This document shows, one piece after another, positions 33,333 to 44,376 of a stretch of DNA of 64,000 bases (position 1 is the stretch's first letter; each line of letters opens with the position of its first letter). The notes beneath the pieces were generated by a model that ran no database searches, was not told the DNA's origin, and worked only from the letters and a program-made list of their open reading frames with translations. A program made the translations under genes and the position numbers. Source of the stretch: Agriotes lineatus (lineage: Eukaryota > Arthropoda > Insecta > Coleoptera > Elateridae); contig CALNHX010002283.1 of assembly GCA_940337035.1 (NCBI GenBank), positions 62,001-126,000 of the forward strand, given 5' to 3'.

Positions 33333-33785
33333 TAAAGTACGTTTTTTTTCTATAGAAATTTTCAAGGTCAAAGAATTTAGGGTTTATGTTGGCATAACTT
33401 GGATTCCTTTAAAAAACATATGTTGGTAAAATTTGTTTTAGTAACTTTATAGAACTAAAATTTGGTGGGAAATTTAAAATCTGGCATTAAAGTTCTATGT
33501 ACATCAAAAGCTCTTGCTAATCTTTTGTAAACGTCTTCTTCTGGTGTATTAAGATGCAGATCCAACAGTTCCTCTACACACTTCACTACATTTAATTTTA
33601 AAAGATTCCGTTTTACGCGTATTCAGTTTCAAAAAAGAAAAACTGACAATTTAATTTTAAATGTCAAAGTGACAAAAGTCGTTTACAGAAAAACCTGACG
33701 AAAACAAATTTTCTAATAATTTAAAAAAAGCAGTTTTGCCAATTTTATCTTGACCTTGAAAATTTTTATAGGAAAAAAACGTACT
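33333..33785. mobile_element. TIR element (AGTACGTTTTTTT..TTTTCAAGGTCAA) with a coding remnant
   Basis: Inverted ends of about 37 bp. On the minus strand (about 33600-33470) it holds a 50-codon open stretch, LLKLNVVKCVEELLDLHLNT followed by PEEDVYKRLARAFDVHRT, then a stop. The sequence looks protein-coding, not random, but I do not recognise the family. Confidence 0.6.
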
Positions 33786-34164
33786 ATAGTATGGCAACAC
33801 CAAAAATCTGCATAAAAACCATAGCACACCAAAAATTCACAGCCCCAGTACAACGATAACGTAGTAGCCCGTAGTCAAAATAGTAAATCCGTTAATTTCG
33901 TCTATTTTGAGAACCAAAATGAAATAAAACGCATAGGCGGATCCAGAGACTTCCTAAGGGGGGTCAACTAATTTTTATAGATTGAACAGTAAGGCTAAAC
34001 TAATAGTTTAGGTAGGTAATGCCTACTATGGGATGGTACTAGGTAGATCTTTAGAATAAAAGAGGTAAAAAAATAAAAATTTATTTTTCATATTTGATTT
34101 TTTTTCGATTTCAAAAGTTAAATTAACACTATACCTAAAAAAGAAATATGGAACCGCTATTAGA

Positions 34165-34965
34165 GCTACCGTATGATCGAAAACTTTCAACGTCTAGAGG
34201 GCTGTGGATTTTTTAAACATTAAATTTATGTTGGCAGTGATGAGTAAAACCATGGTGTAAAGAATACAAGGTGTAACGTTTCGCAGAATGTGGGCGGACC
34301 TCAAATTCAACCAATAGGACATGGTCCCACAAATGGCACGATTGGTAGTACTGAAGTGTATTGTTGAAGACGCTGTCGATGTCAAATTCCAGGTTAGGTT
34401 TTGCGTCAGTTGGTGTCAGATTGACGCAAAACGTAACCTGCTAACCTCGAATTTGACATCGACTGACAGTGCCAGCAACAATATACGATCGCAACCATGG
34501 TTACACCGTGATCGCGGCCGTGATGGATTTCCTGAGCAGGACCATCGGGAATTGGTTGACATCTCCCCTCTACTTTCTGAACGATTGCCCATCCCGAGAG
34601 CGTTTCACCTTGTATTTTTTACAACATGAGTAAAGCTACTTAATAACATAACCTATACAATTTTGATAGATAAACTTAACTTTTACAGGATGTTTAATGT
34701 CGAGCACTAGGTGGTTCTGTGTGTGGAAAATGCAGCAAATCATTTTGAATAGCTGTACTTGTTTTTGTTACTAACATTTTTATGTATTCAACAAGAATGT
34801 TTGTATTTGTTGAAATGACAATCCTGAGATAACCTTAAACTGACAGATATAAAATTCCAATGTGACTTTTACTACCACGACTGCCAACAAAAAATGTTGA
34901 CACAATAATTCCACAGCCCTCTAGACGTTGAAAGTTTTCGATCATACTGTATATAAGCTATACAA
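34165..34965. mobile_element. TIR element (CGATCATA..CTCTAGACGTTGAAAG) with nested insert
   Basis: Left ACCGTATGATCGAAAACTTT and CAACGTCTAGAGGGCTGTGG; the right end is the inverted copy. The composite element at 34240-34640 is nested inside. Confidence 0.75.
34240..34640. mobile_element. TIR composite (GGTGTAA..ATACAAGGTG) around GGTTAGG palindrome, copy 1
   Basis: Ends GGTGTAAAGAATACAAGGTG and inverted CACCTTGTATTTTTTACAAC. The centre is GGTTAGG palindrome copy 7 (34360-34486). A second copy with the same layout is at 61674-62072, so the palindrome is part of this family. Confidence 0.8.
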
Positions 34966-34969
34966 AAAT

Positions 34970-35490
34970 AACAAAAAAAGTAAACTTTACACTATTTAAA
35001 AGAAGGAACCATTCTAGCTACGCTAAAATAAAGGTAAATTAAATACAGGACGGTCTGGCAACGATTGGAAGGGTTGGGGGGGAGGTGCGTGCGGGTGGAA
35101 GATATTTCTAAAACTATGAGTTTTTACATAAATATTGTGTATATAAAAGTTGTAAGTACGAAGATGATGCACGTTACTAAAATAGTTTTGACTGTACAGG
35201 GTGGCTCAGAAAAGTGTGGCGAATAAAACTTACTTTCTTTAAATGGATTGTCCAAGATTTAGGTTAACTTGAAAGTTTTGCATTGAAATACTAATAATTT
35301 TATATCAAGTTGTATGGATCTAATGTCAGTTGTTTTGGAGATACATATCAACAATTTTATACAAAACAATGCTGAAATTCAGGCGGCTGCTGTAAGAGAA
35401 AAAAATTGAATGAAGAAAAACGTTACCAAAAAAGTATGCTTTTCGGAACTACCTTTCCAGAGAAAATTGGTGGTTCTGGGTAATACTGAT
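34970..35490. other. No gene seen; one mariner-type end
   Basis: A lone TACAGGGTGGCTCAGAAAAG end lies at about 35198. Its partner end is not found. No coding sequence. Confidence 0.4.
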
Positions 35491-35496
35491 ATATAG

Positions 35497-35715
35497 AATG
35501 CGGCAGGCCACTAGGAAACTTGTAAGAGCAAGGAGAATATGCATGTGGCGGTCGTGGTGTTTAACAAACGAACAATCAATGTACGATAGTGGTAGGTCGT
35601 TAGGATCATTATAAATACATGGTATATATTCGATTTTGATTTTTTTTTAAATACAATTACGGCCACATGTAAGGTTTTTTTGCTTTTGCTATGGTCCTAG
35701 TGGCCTGCCGCAATC
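35497..35715. mobile_element. Short foldback (GCGGCAGGCCACTAGGA)
   Basis: GCGGCAGGCCACTAGGA is inverted as TCCTAGTGGCCTGCCGC, about 215 bp apart. Non-coding. Confidence 0.7.
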
Positions 35716-36049
35716 TTTACATGGTCGCATGATGTAAAACATTAGCAAATTTAATAATTTTTAATAATAATTTTTGAAGTGTTTTTAGTAAGCTTTTTTT
35801 ATATGTTACTTCATACCTCTAAATTCAACTGTTTTTCATAAAAAAAGGATTTGAACCATTTAACATGCTTCATTTCAAGAAAAACCGACAAAAAACTGCT
35901 TGTTTTATAGGTATACGAATAGACAATATCCAAATAACTAATATTAAAACGTATTTTAATTACTTTCACATGTAATTTTTTTCCGATAAAGGAAATACGC
36001 ACGTTTTTCGGGAACCGTAAGGATTTTCCAATAATTATTTTTTCTTTAA

Positions 36050-36280
36050 ATTAGAAAGATTCAAGAAGTCTTATCAGTGCTGTCAAAATAAGCTCCCCAT
36101 TACTTGCGGGAATAAAAGTGGATGCAGTTTCAGTTTCTGTGGAATTTGTTGAAAAATCATCTGCTTTCCCTGGATTTTGAATTTCTACCGTCTTACCCTG
36201 ATTTACATGAAGGGCAGTGGTTTTTGGTTTTCGTATAAAGGCGTCAAATGTTTTTTTGTTTTTTAGAAGGTGGCGCCATT
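36050..36280 (-). pseudogene. Possible hAT-family N-terminal fragment
   Basis: After a one-base frame change the minus strand reads MAPPSKKQK, then DAFIRKPKTTALHVNQGKTV, and an open stretch ending ASTFIPASNGELILTALI. A short SKKQKT..F.KK start is common in zf-TTF/ZMYM1-like hAT transposases. The rest is not diagnostic. Confidence 0.3.
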
Positions 36281-36289
36281 CTAAAAAAT

Positions 36290-37185
36290 TAAATAAAACA
36301 AAGAGAATAAAAAAATGTGGAATAACAATTTATAAAACCAGTTAGGAAATGCCTTATTGTGTGTAACGCTTGGAATCTCTGTATAAATGTCAATTACTTG
36401 AAAATCAAGCGTGTTTTCGCTTTCACGCGAAATCTTATAAATTAAGCATTGTTTTACATACACGAGTGCTTAACTCTAAAATTGAAATTTTGCAGGCTTT
36501 GGATATTTTAAACTTTGACTAACTAGTTGTACAATTTAAAACAGTGAAAACATTATATTATAAGCAAAATTTAAAAATACGCCGATAACTATCACCAGGT
36601 ACAGTTCATTGTTTTGTCTAGTGGAGACTGGTAGGCACTAGACAGGTCACAGAATCGACCAGCGACGAAAACCCTACCAACGCTGTGTGTTGAGGGCAAA
36701 TTTGCGCCTATTGGAATTAAAAAGGATTGAAGAATGTTGAAAAAGCATTCGGAAAACTCAAATTTAAATTACGAGCGGATGCTATAAGGGTGCGTTTTGT
36801 TTATAATTAAAACAAAGTAGTCAACTTTTGACAATTCCTTGGATCCGCCAGTTATAAAACGTATGTACCACGTGCATAATCACGGCTTTAGCCCTCGGAA
36901 AATGTTAAGTTGTGATATAATCTGTATATTATGCCCTTAAAGTCGTTGTTCACTTATTCCTGAAATCGCTTCTCGCTGCTAAAATGCAGTGGCAACAAGC
37001 AACCCATCATATGTCTAATAAGGGTTTAAAAGAGCGTCACAAATCAGAGGTTGACAGCGGGGGGTAAAGAGATTAAGATAAGCAGCAATAAAATCAACCA
37101 TACTCTCGAATAGCAAGTTCTGCAGTTACTCGGACATTTCCGTTACCACGTCAGAGGAATTTTACACAAAAGCATAAAACCGTGG
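36290..37185. other. No gene seen
   Basis: Unassigned stretch of the presumed COQ8-type intron. I see no repeat boundaries. Confidence 0.4.
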
Positions 37186-37187
37186 CT

Positions 37188-37455
37188 TTCCCATTCGCCG
37201 GATAATTATTTCACCAGAAAGCTGTTCGCCGGATTGTAGGGTGCTTGTCGTATAACGAAATTCGGCATAGTACTGTGTCTCGTTCTAGCCTGTTTAGGTT
37301 AGTTGCAGTCTTTGATATTTTTTTTTCACTAACACGGCCGGTGTTGTCCCTACGATCAGCATAGTGTCCTCGATCTTGATATCCGGCGAATCGAATTCCG
37401 GCGTGACGGATTCCGGCGAATCGAATTTCGGCGAAAAAAATCCGGCGAATGGAAA
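37188..37455. repeat. TIR element with TTCGCCGGA sub-repeats
   Basis: Left CCCATTCGCCGGATAATTAT and right ATCCGGCGAATGGAAAC are inverted. Inside, the nonamer TCCGGCGAA and variants recur at least six times between 37225 and 37450. The long frame over it is an artefact of the repeat. Confidence 0.65.
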
Positions 37456-37784
37456 CGGAGCCCATAAAACAAGTAGCAGCAAAACATTTATTTTTCGACA
37501 TGATCAAACAATTTTTGCAATTACCTAACTGTACCTTTACGGATATAGGTTTTTTTTACAAATTTTTACAATAATAACAGTAAACATTATTTTATTATTA
37601 TAATAGGTACCGTAAAATAATAATTATCACCACATACCTAAATGAAAAACAATTTTTATTTTATTATATTATGTTATTATGGCAATAACTCATTAGCAAC
37701 GAGTTGCGTTAAGATGCATTTAACAGCACTAGTGTTGTTAAGAAAAATAACATAACGATACTTTATTAGCATTTAATCGCATGT

Positions 37785-37926
37785 TGACAGCACTGAAGTG
37801 TATTGTCAGTCTATGTCAAATTCAATGTTAGTAGGTTAGGTTTTGTTTGTTATTTGATACAAACTGACGCAAAACTTAACCTGAAAGTCTCAAATTTAAC
37901 ATAACCTGACAGCGCTACCAACAATA
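37785..37926. repeat. GGTTAGG palindromic MITE, copy 8
   Basis: A diverged copy: AGTCTATGTCAAATTCAATG, GTAGGTTAGGTTTTG and AAACTTAACCTGAAAG remain recognisable, with CTACCAACAATAC at the right edge. Confidence 0.7.
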
Positions 37927-38242
37927 CAGTATTGAGTTTTTATCTTACTAGTGATAACACCACTCGCTGTTGTAAGTGTCATTAATAACCATTTTTTATT
38001 ATACCTGCATCAGAATCGCCGTTTAATAAAGCACGCCTGAGCGTGCGAATACAGGCGATTAAAGCTCGCCGAGGTTGTCAAGGAAACGACTGAATGCAAC
38101 AACGGACGTAGACGCGACAAAAACGTAAATAATTCTCCTAACTATAGTAGCAATATTACTATGCCCTTTCGATTTATCACGACAAAAATTATTTCTAAGT
38201 TTTTAGTGCGTAATTTATTTCCAGTATTGTAGGTATAATAAA

Positions 38243-38380
38243 AAATAGCGTAAAGTATTCGTGGATAACTGGTCTTTAAAACACTTGCTCTATTTCGAGC
38301 ACTCCGGCTACGCCGTCGCGCTCGAAAACTCGCGCGTGTTTTAAAGACCTTGTTATCCACTCATACTTTAATATATTATT
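38243..38380. repeat. Palindrome P2 (copy of P1)
   Basis: AATAGCGTAAAGTATTCGTG...CATACTTTAATATATTATT, nearly the same as P1 at 2337-2473. Confidence 0.8.
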
Positions 38381-38429
38381 TCCTATTTTTTAAAAAGATT
38401 AGTATTTTAGGATAAAATAAACCGTGTTA

Positions 38430-38567
38430 CTATATACGTAACGTTATCCGCTTTCTACATTACTCGAGAATTTTAAAGAACTCGCTCCTAACGTCGCTCG
38501 CTCGTTCAAACTATTCTCTCGTAATGTAAAAAGCTTGATAACGTTACTTGTATCGTAAATTACTATT
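38430..38567. repeat. Palindrome P3
   Basis: TTACTATATACGTAACGTTA pairs with TAACGTTACTTGTATCGTAA. Inside, CTACATTACTCGAGAA pairs with TTCTCTCGTAATGTA. Right edge AAATTACTATT. Confidence 0.75.
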
Positions 38568-38818
38568 TATCTACGACAATGTGTAAAATTTACTTTTAGT
38601 TGGCAGTTTTCAGTTTGTAAAACGACTGTTTAATAACATGTTTTCATTAGTTTACGTCATTAGTAGCAATGTGTTTAAAAGATTTCATTAGGCACGGAGT
38701 CAATAGCAACGTGTTTTAAAATTTTGAAAACACGCAAAATACGACCGGTTGCTGGTAATTCTAATTTACATTTAAAATATTTTTTATATTATCGTGTTTT
38801 GTAGATTCTATCGTAGAT

Positions 38819-38957
38819 AAAATATTGTACGATACACATGCGTAAAGCATCTTTAGTCACTCGCGGGGCTTAAAACGCTCGTTTACTCGCGTTTTAACTT
38901 TGCCCCACTCGTAACTAAAGACTAGCTTTATGCACTTGTATCGTAAATTACTATTTC
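38819..38957. repeat. Palindrome P4
   Basis: AAATATTGTACGATACACAT pairs with ACTTGTATCGTAAATTACTATTT. Inside, CTTTAGTCACTCGCGGGGC pairs with GCCCCACTCGTAACTAAAG, and AAAACGC with GCGTTTT. Confidence 0.8.
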
Positions 38958-39237
38958 GACTACCATTTCCTAAAGGAGGCTATTATTTGACACTTTCCAT
39001 ACGTCAAAAGCATGTTGTTTTTGCATAATATGCAATAAAAAATTTTTTGAACTCATCTGTCACTTTTTTGCACGCTTCTGTCAAAACAGTTTATTAAATT
39101 CAAATATTACATTTTATTCTTTATTCAAATTTATGGTTATAGTACTATTGCTAATATTGCTAATAACAATACCACCGGAAGTCGATGGTACAGAGGACGA
39201 AACACTGTAATCAACTACATTTGAAATGTACTTAACT

Positions 39238-40241
39238 TCACCCTACTTCAATTCTGTTTTTTTTGTTTAAAAGAATTTGACTTGCAGAATTTACTTTTTC
39301 CTCGATGCATTCTTCTGCGTATCCCTCTGCGACTGTTGAAGACCGCCATCCTCCGAGACGTTTCAACCTTAAAATATCAGCCCCCGCACCAACTAACAAA
39401 GAAGCTGACGACCTTCTAAAACTATGGCCTGTATAACACTCTGGATTTGGCAGTTTTAAATACGAGGCGATAAGGCTGGGCATTTTAGCAAACTGATTAA
39501 TTCCAACAACTTGAACCGTACATTTTCCATATCTGTACTGCAAAAAGAATCTCCGATGTTCCACGTGTTTTGGGCGTAGTGCCATGTATTTTCTGCAAAT
39601 TTCAGCAGGATTAAATATATTTTCCGTAATGGAAGGTACCGTAAATGTTCTTTGAATTTTGGTTTTCGAATCTGGAATTTTCACGATTAAGTAAGAATCC
39701 TTGTCTTCTATGTCGTCGATTTTCATCTTGGTCAGTTCATCTCGTCGGCATGCACCTGACAATCCCATAATTAACACTACTTTCATTAGTAACAATTTTT
39801 CATCAGGTAATTCTACTAAAAAGGTGGTTACTTCTTCCCTCGTAAAAACCTTCGCCTTTTTGGGTTTGTACCCCTCACTTCGTCGTTTTAAAAAAACCGT
39901 TACTTATAAAATCATAATTAAATAAGCCTTATTGTTATTTTATTATTGTTAGGTACCTTAGGAAATCTTCCAATATTAACGTTTTCCTTTGCTACCAATG
40001 TCGACTTTAACATAGAGTATTTGGACCAAAGAGTCGACGATTTTAATACTTTGGATTTTTCACCCAAATAGGCCAAAATAGCAGTTTCTGATACTTTCCG
40101 AACCTCCTTCTCGTTGCACCACGCCCTGAAAAGTTCGTATTCATTTTCGTAAAGTTTTCTTGATTTTTCAGGTAGAACCTGAAGAGTAGCAGCGTCCGCT
40201 GCTTTTTGAATATCATCAGGGACATCACTTTCGTCGCTCAT
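39238..40241 (-). pseudogene. Second Crypton-type tyrosine recombinase, broken
   Basis: The N-terminal part (40241 to about 39960) reads MSDESDVPDDIQKAADAATL then ILAYLGEKSKVLKSSTLWSK. The C-terminal part (about 39900-39238) has Arg in GLSGACRRDELTKM, His-x-x-Arg in YTGHSFRRSSAS, and a final Tyr in VAEGYAEECIEEK. Between them is a short AT-rich interruption with a stop and a phase change. It could be decoded as a GT-AG intron of about 54 bp, but the phases do not match, so I call it broken. Related to, but clearly diverged from, the copy at 1081-2121. Confidence 0.75.
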
Positions 40242-40491
40242 GTTTAAAAATACAATGCACCAAAACGTTACTTTCGTGGAAAAAGCAAAAAATAATGGCG
40301 ACACAAACATCTGATTTTGTTTACTAAAACTAATAATACATTGGAAACCCAAAGTATGCCTAACTTGATCTTTAGCGTTCAATTTAAAACATTGAAAGCG
40401 TATTGTAACTAACATGATTTTTAATGAGTTTTCAATTTGAAATGATGTTGGGGTTTTGTAACTTTTTTAGCATAAATATGTGGTAGTCGCA

Positions 40492-40591
40492 AAAATTATG
40501 TATACAACTCGTAGCTAAAGCTTTTTTTTGCACTTTCTCACGCGTGCAAAAAAGTGGCACTTTAGCTACTTGTTGTATAAATAACTATTTT
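40492..40591. repeat. Palindrome P5
   Basis: AAAATTATGTATACAACTCG...CTTGTTGTATAAATAACTATTT. Inside, GTAGCTAAAGC pairs with a TTTAGCTAC block, and TTTTTTTGCAC/GTGCAAAAAA closes around CACGCG. Confidence 0.75.
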
Positions 40592-40745
40592 TCTATTATC
40601 TAATTATTTAAATCGGAAAATTTTATATCTCTAATTGGCAAATTTCTTTTAATTCTTGAATCCAGAAATTCTGGCAAAAATATGGAAAAATAAAATTTTG
40701 TAAATTTCTCATTCATATTATTATTCCAAACCTTATTTTTACTTC

Positions 40746-41217
40746 TTATAAGTTCGCAGTTATAATCTTTTTATGTATATATGAAAAAATAACAATATTC
40801 TCGACTGGTGACTTCAAGTTGACCTTGTATTTGATACATATGTCATGATTTGATTTTAATTTAATTTTGTTATCACTGTCAATAAAACAGTAACTTACTA
40901 CTTTACATCGGACAGCTTCTTTTACGCTCATATCTTTATCAGAAAACAGGCATTTAATTTCAATGATAGCAACATGATCAATTAAGCCGTCTGAAGAGGC
41001 ACCACATGGAGCAACATTCTTGTTCAAACAATTCTTTTGCGTGGATTTTATTTACACTTCCATATTTTAAAGATTTAGCCTTGTTTTCAAATGGCAATGA
41101 ATATAATAAAGATTTGACAATATTTATGGTAGATGTTGTCCCTCTCATTTTGCAAATCCTTCCAAAGTTGCTCGCCGTTAATCTACAATATTTTTCATCT
41201 AACCATTTAGGATTCAA
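40746..41217 (-). pseudogene. YqaJ-type exonuclease relic from a mobile element
   Basis: Two overlapping minus-strand frames, separated by a frameshift near 41000. The first has WLDEKYCRLTASNFGRIC and KYGSVNKIHAKELFEQE. The second has GASSDGLIDHVAIIEIKC (the D...ExK nuclease core) and the end SNHDICIKYKVNL. This order of blocks is that of YqaJ/lambda-exonuclease-like domains, which occur in many insect mobile-element proteins. Start and flanking domains are missing. It lies upstream of, and in line with, the broken Crypton. Confidence 0.65.
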
Positions 41218-41219
41218 AC

Positions 41220-41690
41220 TTTGACCCCCAGTGTTTATTTCTATACTAATTTTATCTACAAATAACTAGAATGTTTTATCTAAACACTAGCTTTTGCCCG
41301 TGGCTCCTCTCGCGTGAAAGTCGTGCAGTTACGGCTCTTAATATGATTTTGAAAATATCGCCCAAAGAAAATTGGACGATGTAGATTTTTTTCTCCGACC
41401 TCTATAAAAGAACATACAAACATAAAGACAGACGTTGCATTTTATAGCATGGAAGACATCTCTAAAAACATAAGTACCAATCAATTAGGGATAACTAAAG
41501 AAAACAACATATTTTTCTACAACACTTTATTAAAAATAATTTCATAAACTGAATCATGGATCTGAATTCTTAAAATTTAAGCAATAAAAGATACGATCGT
41601 TTGATGAAAGTCAGATCGCTATTCGGTCTAAAATTCTTTATTTACCATTTAATCTTGCTCATTATCATAAAATGTTGTAATTAAATGTAA
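41220..41690. other. No gene seen
   Basis: Unassigned AT-rich stretch. Confidence 0.4.
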
Positions 41691-41697
41691 CCGTAAA

Positions 41698-42030
41698 GTA
41701 ACAAACCACTTCCGGGATTGGACCGTGTCATGATTGAGATCGAAGAACTCAACGTTTCGCCCACTTTCGTAAGGAGCTTCATCAGGAGGAAAAAAAAGCA
41801 AAAGAGCACGGTAACTCAACGTGTTAACCACGCCAGAGGCGAAACTCTTTGCAAGGGAAGGGACAGAAGAGCACGGTAACTCAACGTGTGAACCACGTCA
41901 GAGGCGAAACTCGACAGTCGTGCTCTTTTGCTTTTTTCCTCCTGATGAAGCCCCTTACGAAAGTGGGCGAAACATTGAGTTCTTCGATCTCAATCATGAC
42001 ACGGTCCAATCCCGGAAGTCGTTTGTTACT
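41698..42030. mobile_element. Foldback element with hammerhead-like cores in both arms
   Basis: Arms of about 100 bp (AACAAACCACTTCCGGGATT, GACCGTGTCATGATTGAGAT) flank two direct copies of a GAGCACGGTAACTCAACGTG unit. Each arm contains CTGATGA, a short hairpin region and GAAAC (plus strand 41942-41973; minus strand 41785-41754), the layout of a hammerhead ribozyme core. Confidence 0.65.
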
Positions 42031-42209
42031 TAATGACAATGGCCGTGAAAGCCTCAAAAATAATCTAAATGTAATCGTAGGTATGATTTACACAATTTAA
42101 AGTACTCAAGCAGACCAAACTGTCGAAAATTTGTACCATTACTGTACGATTTTTTTTCTCTGTAAGGATCGCTTTGCGGAATTTTCGCTTCCTACCTGCG
42201 GTAGTTATC

Positions 42210-42610
42210 GCGTAACGGCGATATTTAGAAAAACAGATGTACTGTATTTAAGCCTTTTGAGAAGATGATTTTCGAAAAACGCTGAAAACGGTTTGACCCG
42301 ATTTATAGAAGGAACTGATATGCCGAATTTCAACTTTCTACCTGCAGTAGTTCCCGCTTTGTGACGATCTTTAGAGAAACACATCTGTTTCGTTTGATCT
42401 CTTTGGGAAGTCCGAAAAACCGTGAAAAACGTTTGACCCAATTTGTAAAATGAATGGATTTGCTGAATTGCAGCTTCCTATCTGCAGTAGTTACCGCTCT
42501 GTGGCGATGTTTAGACAAACACACCCACCCCATGTAACGCCTTTGGGGGTTAATTTTGAAAACCCCGGAACAGATTGACTCGATTTGTAAAAGAAACTCA
42601 GTGATCAAAT
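42210..42610. repeat. Three diverged tandem units of about 140 bp
   Basis: Blocks starting CGATATTTAGAAAAACAGAT, CGATCTTTAGAGAAACACAT and CGATGTTTAGACAAACACAC (near 42218, 42365 and 42505) share TTTGACC.. and CTACCTGCAGTAGTT-like segments. No coding capacity. Confidence 0.65.
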
Positions 42611-42852
42611 TTCAACGTCCTAGGTGGCAGTCAAGCGGGTAAAACCGTAGTCAGTAAAAAACAATTGTTACCCTTTTATACCGTTTGATGTTGAAATTTC
42701 GAAAAACTCCGTGTTAGTGAGTCAAGCCTGCAAATTTTCACGGCATTCGCTTTAGCGGTTTTTAAGACCCCTAACCCCTTTTCACTTTTATCCATTTAGG
42801 GGCGAAATTTAAAAAAAAATCATGAAAATATTTTCTGAATATAAAAAACATA

Positions 42853-43604
42853 TACAGTCTGTTCAACAAAAAAGTCCCCGCCTTCTAGCTACTTTATTAT
42901 TTATTTTAGACCCAATAAACCTTATATCAAATCAAATGGCACATAAAAACCTACATTTTAACACTATCAAAAAAATTTTATCTTCAATTGTTTCAGAGTG
43001 GTGACGTCACATGCAATTTTTTTAAATGCTACTATATATTTTTTACATTTTCTGGTAGAGGTTTTTTTTCTCTTTTCAACAATATAAATATTTTATGCCC
43101 TTACATAAGAAAATTTTCGAGAAAAATTAAAAACTTTTTTATCGGTGGGAGGCCACGATACAAAACTATAAACAAAAGTGTAACGCAGAAAAACAAAACA
43201 ATAAACACTTTAGATTATTCTGAAATCTGATAGTTAAAGCGTTTGGCTACTATTTGTTTTGTTTTTCTGAGTTACACTTTTGTTTACAGTTTTGTATCAT
43301 GGCCTCCCACTGTGAAAGGTTTTTGTAATTTTTCACGAAATTTTTTTTATGCAAGTGCATGAAATATTTATATTGTTGAAAAGAGAAAAAAAAACCTCTA
43401 CCGGAAAATGTCAAAGAATATATAGTCTCATTTAAAAAAATTGCATGTGACGTCACCACTCTGAAACAATTGAAGATAAAAATTTGTTGATTGTGTTAAA
43501 ATGTAGGTTTTTATGTGTCATTTTATTTGATATAAGGTTTATTGGGTCTAAAATAAATAATAAAGTAGCTAGAAGGCTGGGCCTTTTTTGTTGAACAGAC
43601 TGTA
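42853..43604. mobile_element. Mariner-type foldback (TACAGTCTGTTCAACAAAAA)
   Basis: Arms of about 375 bp begin TACAGTCTGTTCAACAAAAA and include CTAGCTACTTTATTATTTAT; TA flanks. The LTR retrotransposon starts 4 bp beyond its right end. Confidence 0.85.
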
Positions 43605-43607
43605 TAT

Positions 43608-44262
43608 TGAGATGGTTTTAATCTCACAATTTAGCTCTGTATGCAGTGAGAAATATTGAACAAAGTCAATAATTAAAGCACAGAGTTGAAATATTTTATT
43701 TAATTGCAATTCGATAAAATATAGAAAGGGGCAATTAACCATTTTATTAACGTATAATAATAGCTATTTTTGTATTAAGGGCGTGAAGGAGGCGATTTTG
43801 GCCCGCGGCGGAATTATAAGCCAGAGGCCCGAAGGGCCGAAGGATTATAAAACGCCAAAGGGCCAAAATCGCCGTTCACGCCCGAAATGCAAACAAGATT
43901 TTTTGTAAAATCCACCAGAAAGTTTTGAAAAATAAATGGCACGATTCGTTCTCAAAAATCAAATTGTTGTTGGTTGTCAATGTGATGCTGGTTTTTTAGG
44001 CCTTAGGGCGCAAAAGGCACTATTTACGCCCGCAAATGATTTTTAGGCCTTAGGGCGCAAACGGCACTATTTACGCCCGCAAATTAATGCATAAATGACC
44101 ATATTTTAGTACGATTTTACAAAAATACATTTTATTCTGATTAGCCTAAAATACTGACAGGCAAAGTTTGCACAATAAAAATACCCTGAGTAGTACGGTG
44201 ATTTGCCCTGATTATTATTTTCTATTTAAAGAAAGCCTTTTACAGTTAAGGCAGTCAGCTCA
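43608..44262 (+). repeat. 5' LTR, interrupted
   Basis: Matches the 3' LTR closely except for an insert at about 43761-44125. The 3' LTR is therefore the empty site (CGTATAATAAATACATT). Confidence 0.85.
43761..44125. mobile_element. 365-bp palindrome-bearing insert in the 5' LTR
   Basis: Contains a hairpin (TATTAAGGGCGTGAAGG..GGCGATTTTGGCCC with GGGCCAAAATCGCC..CACGCCCG) at 43776-43892, and a 51-bp direct repeat (TTTTTAGGCCTTAGGGCGCA..) at about 43992-44086. Edges against the empty LTR leave only a 2-bp (AA) overlap, so little or no target duplication. TTTTTGTA occurs inverted near both edges. Confidence 0.75.
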
Positions 44263-44376
44263 AACTGGCGTCCCAAGGTGTCGGCGAATTTTTGTAATTA
44301 ATATTACTTGCAGTTGACGAGGAGGCACAAATTGCCTAATTAATTAAAATATTTATAATAAACAAAGTCTGCGATA

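Noticed and set aside
37211..37507. 98-residue frame with FAGIRHAGIRFAG repeats
   Set aside because: Translation of TTCGCCGGA sub-repeats in a TIR element.
39905..39960. 54-bp GT-AG intron in the second Crypton
   Set aside because: Donor phase 0 and the required acceptor phase do not match, and the joined frame would start with a stop codon.
41649..42100. Frames reading DEAPYESGRN..FFDLNHDTVQS on both strands
   Set aside because: Explained by the two arms of the foldback; no known domain.
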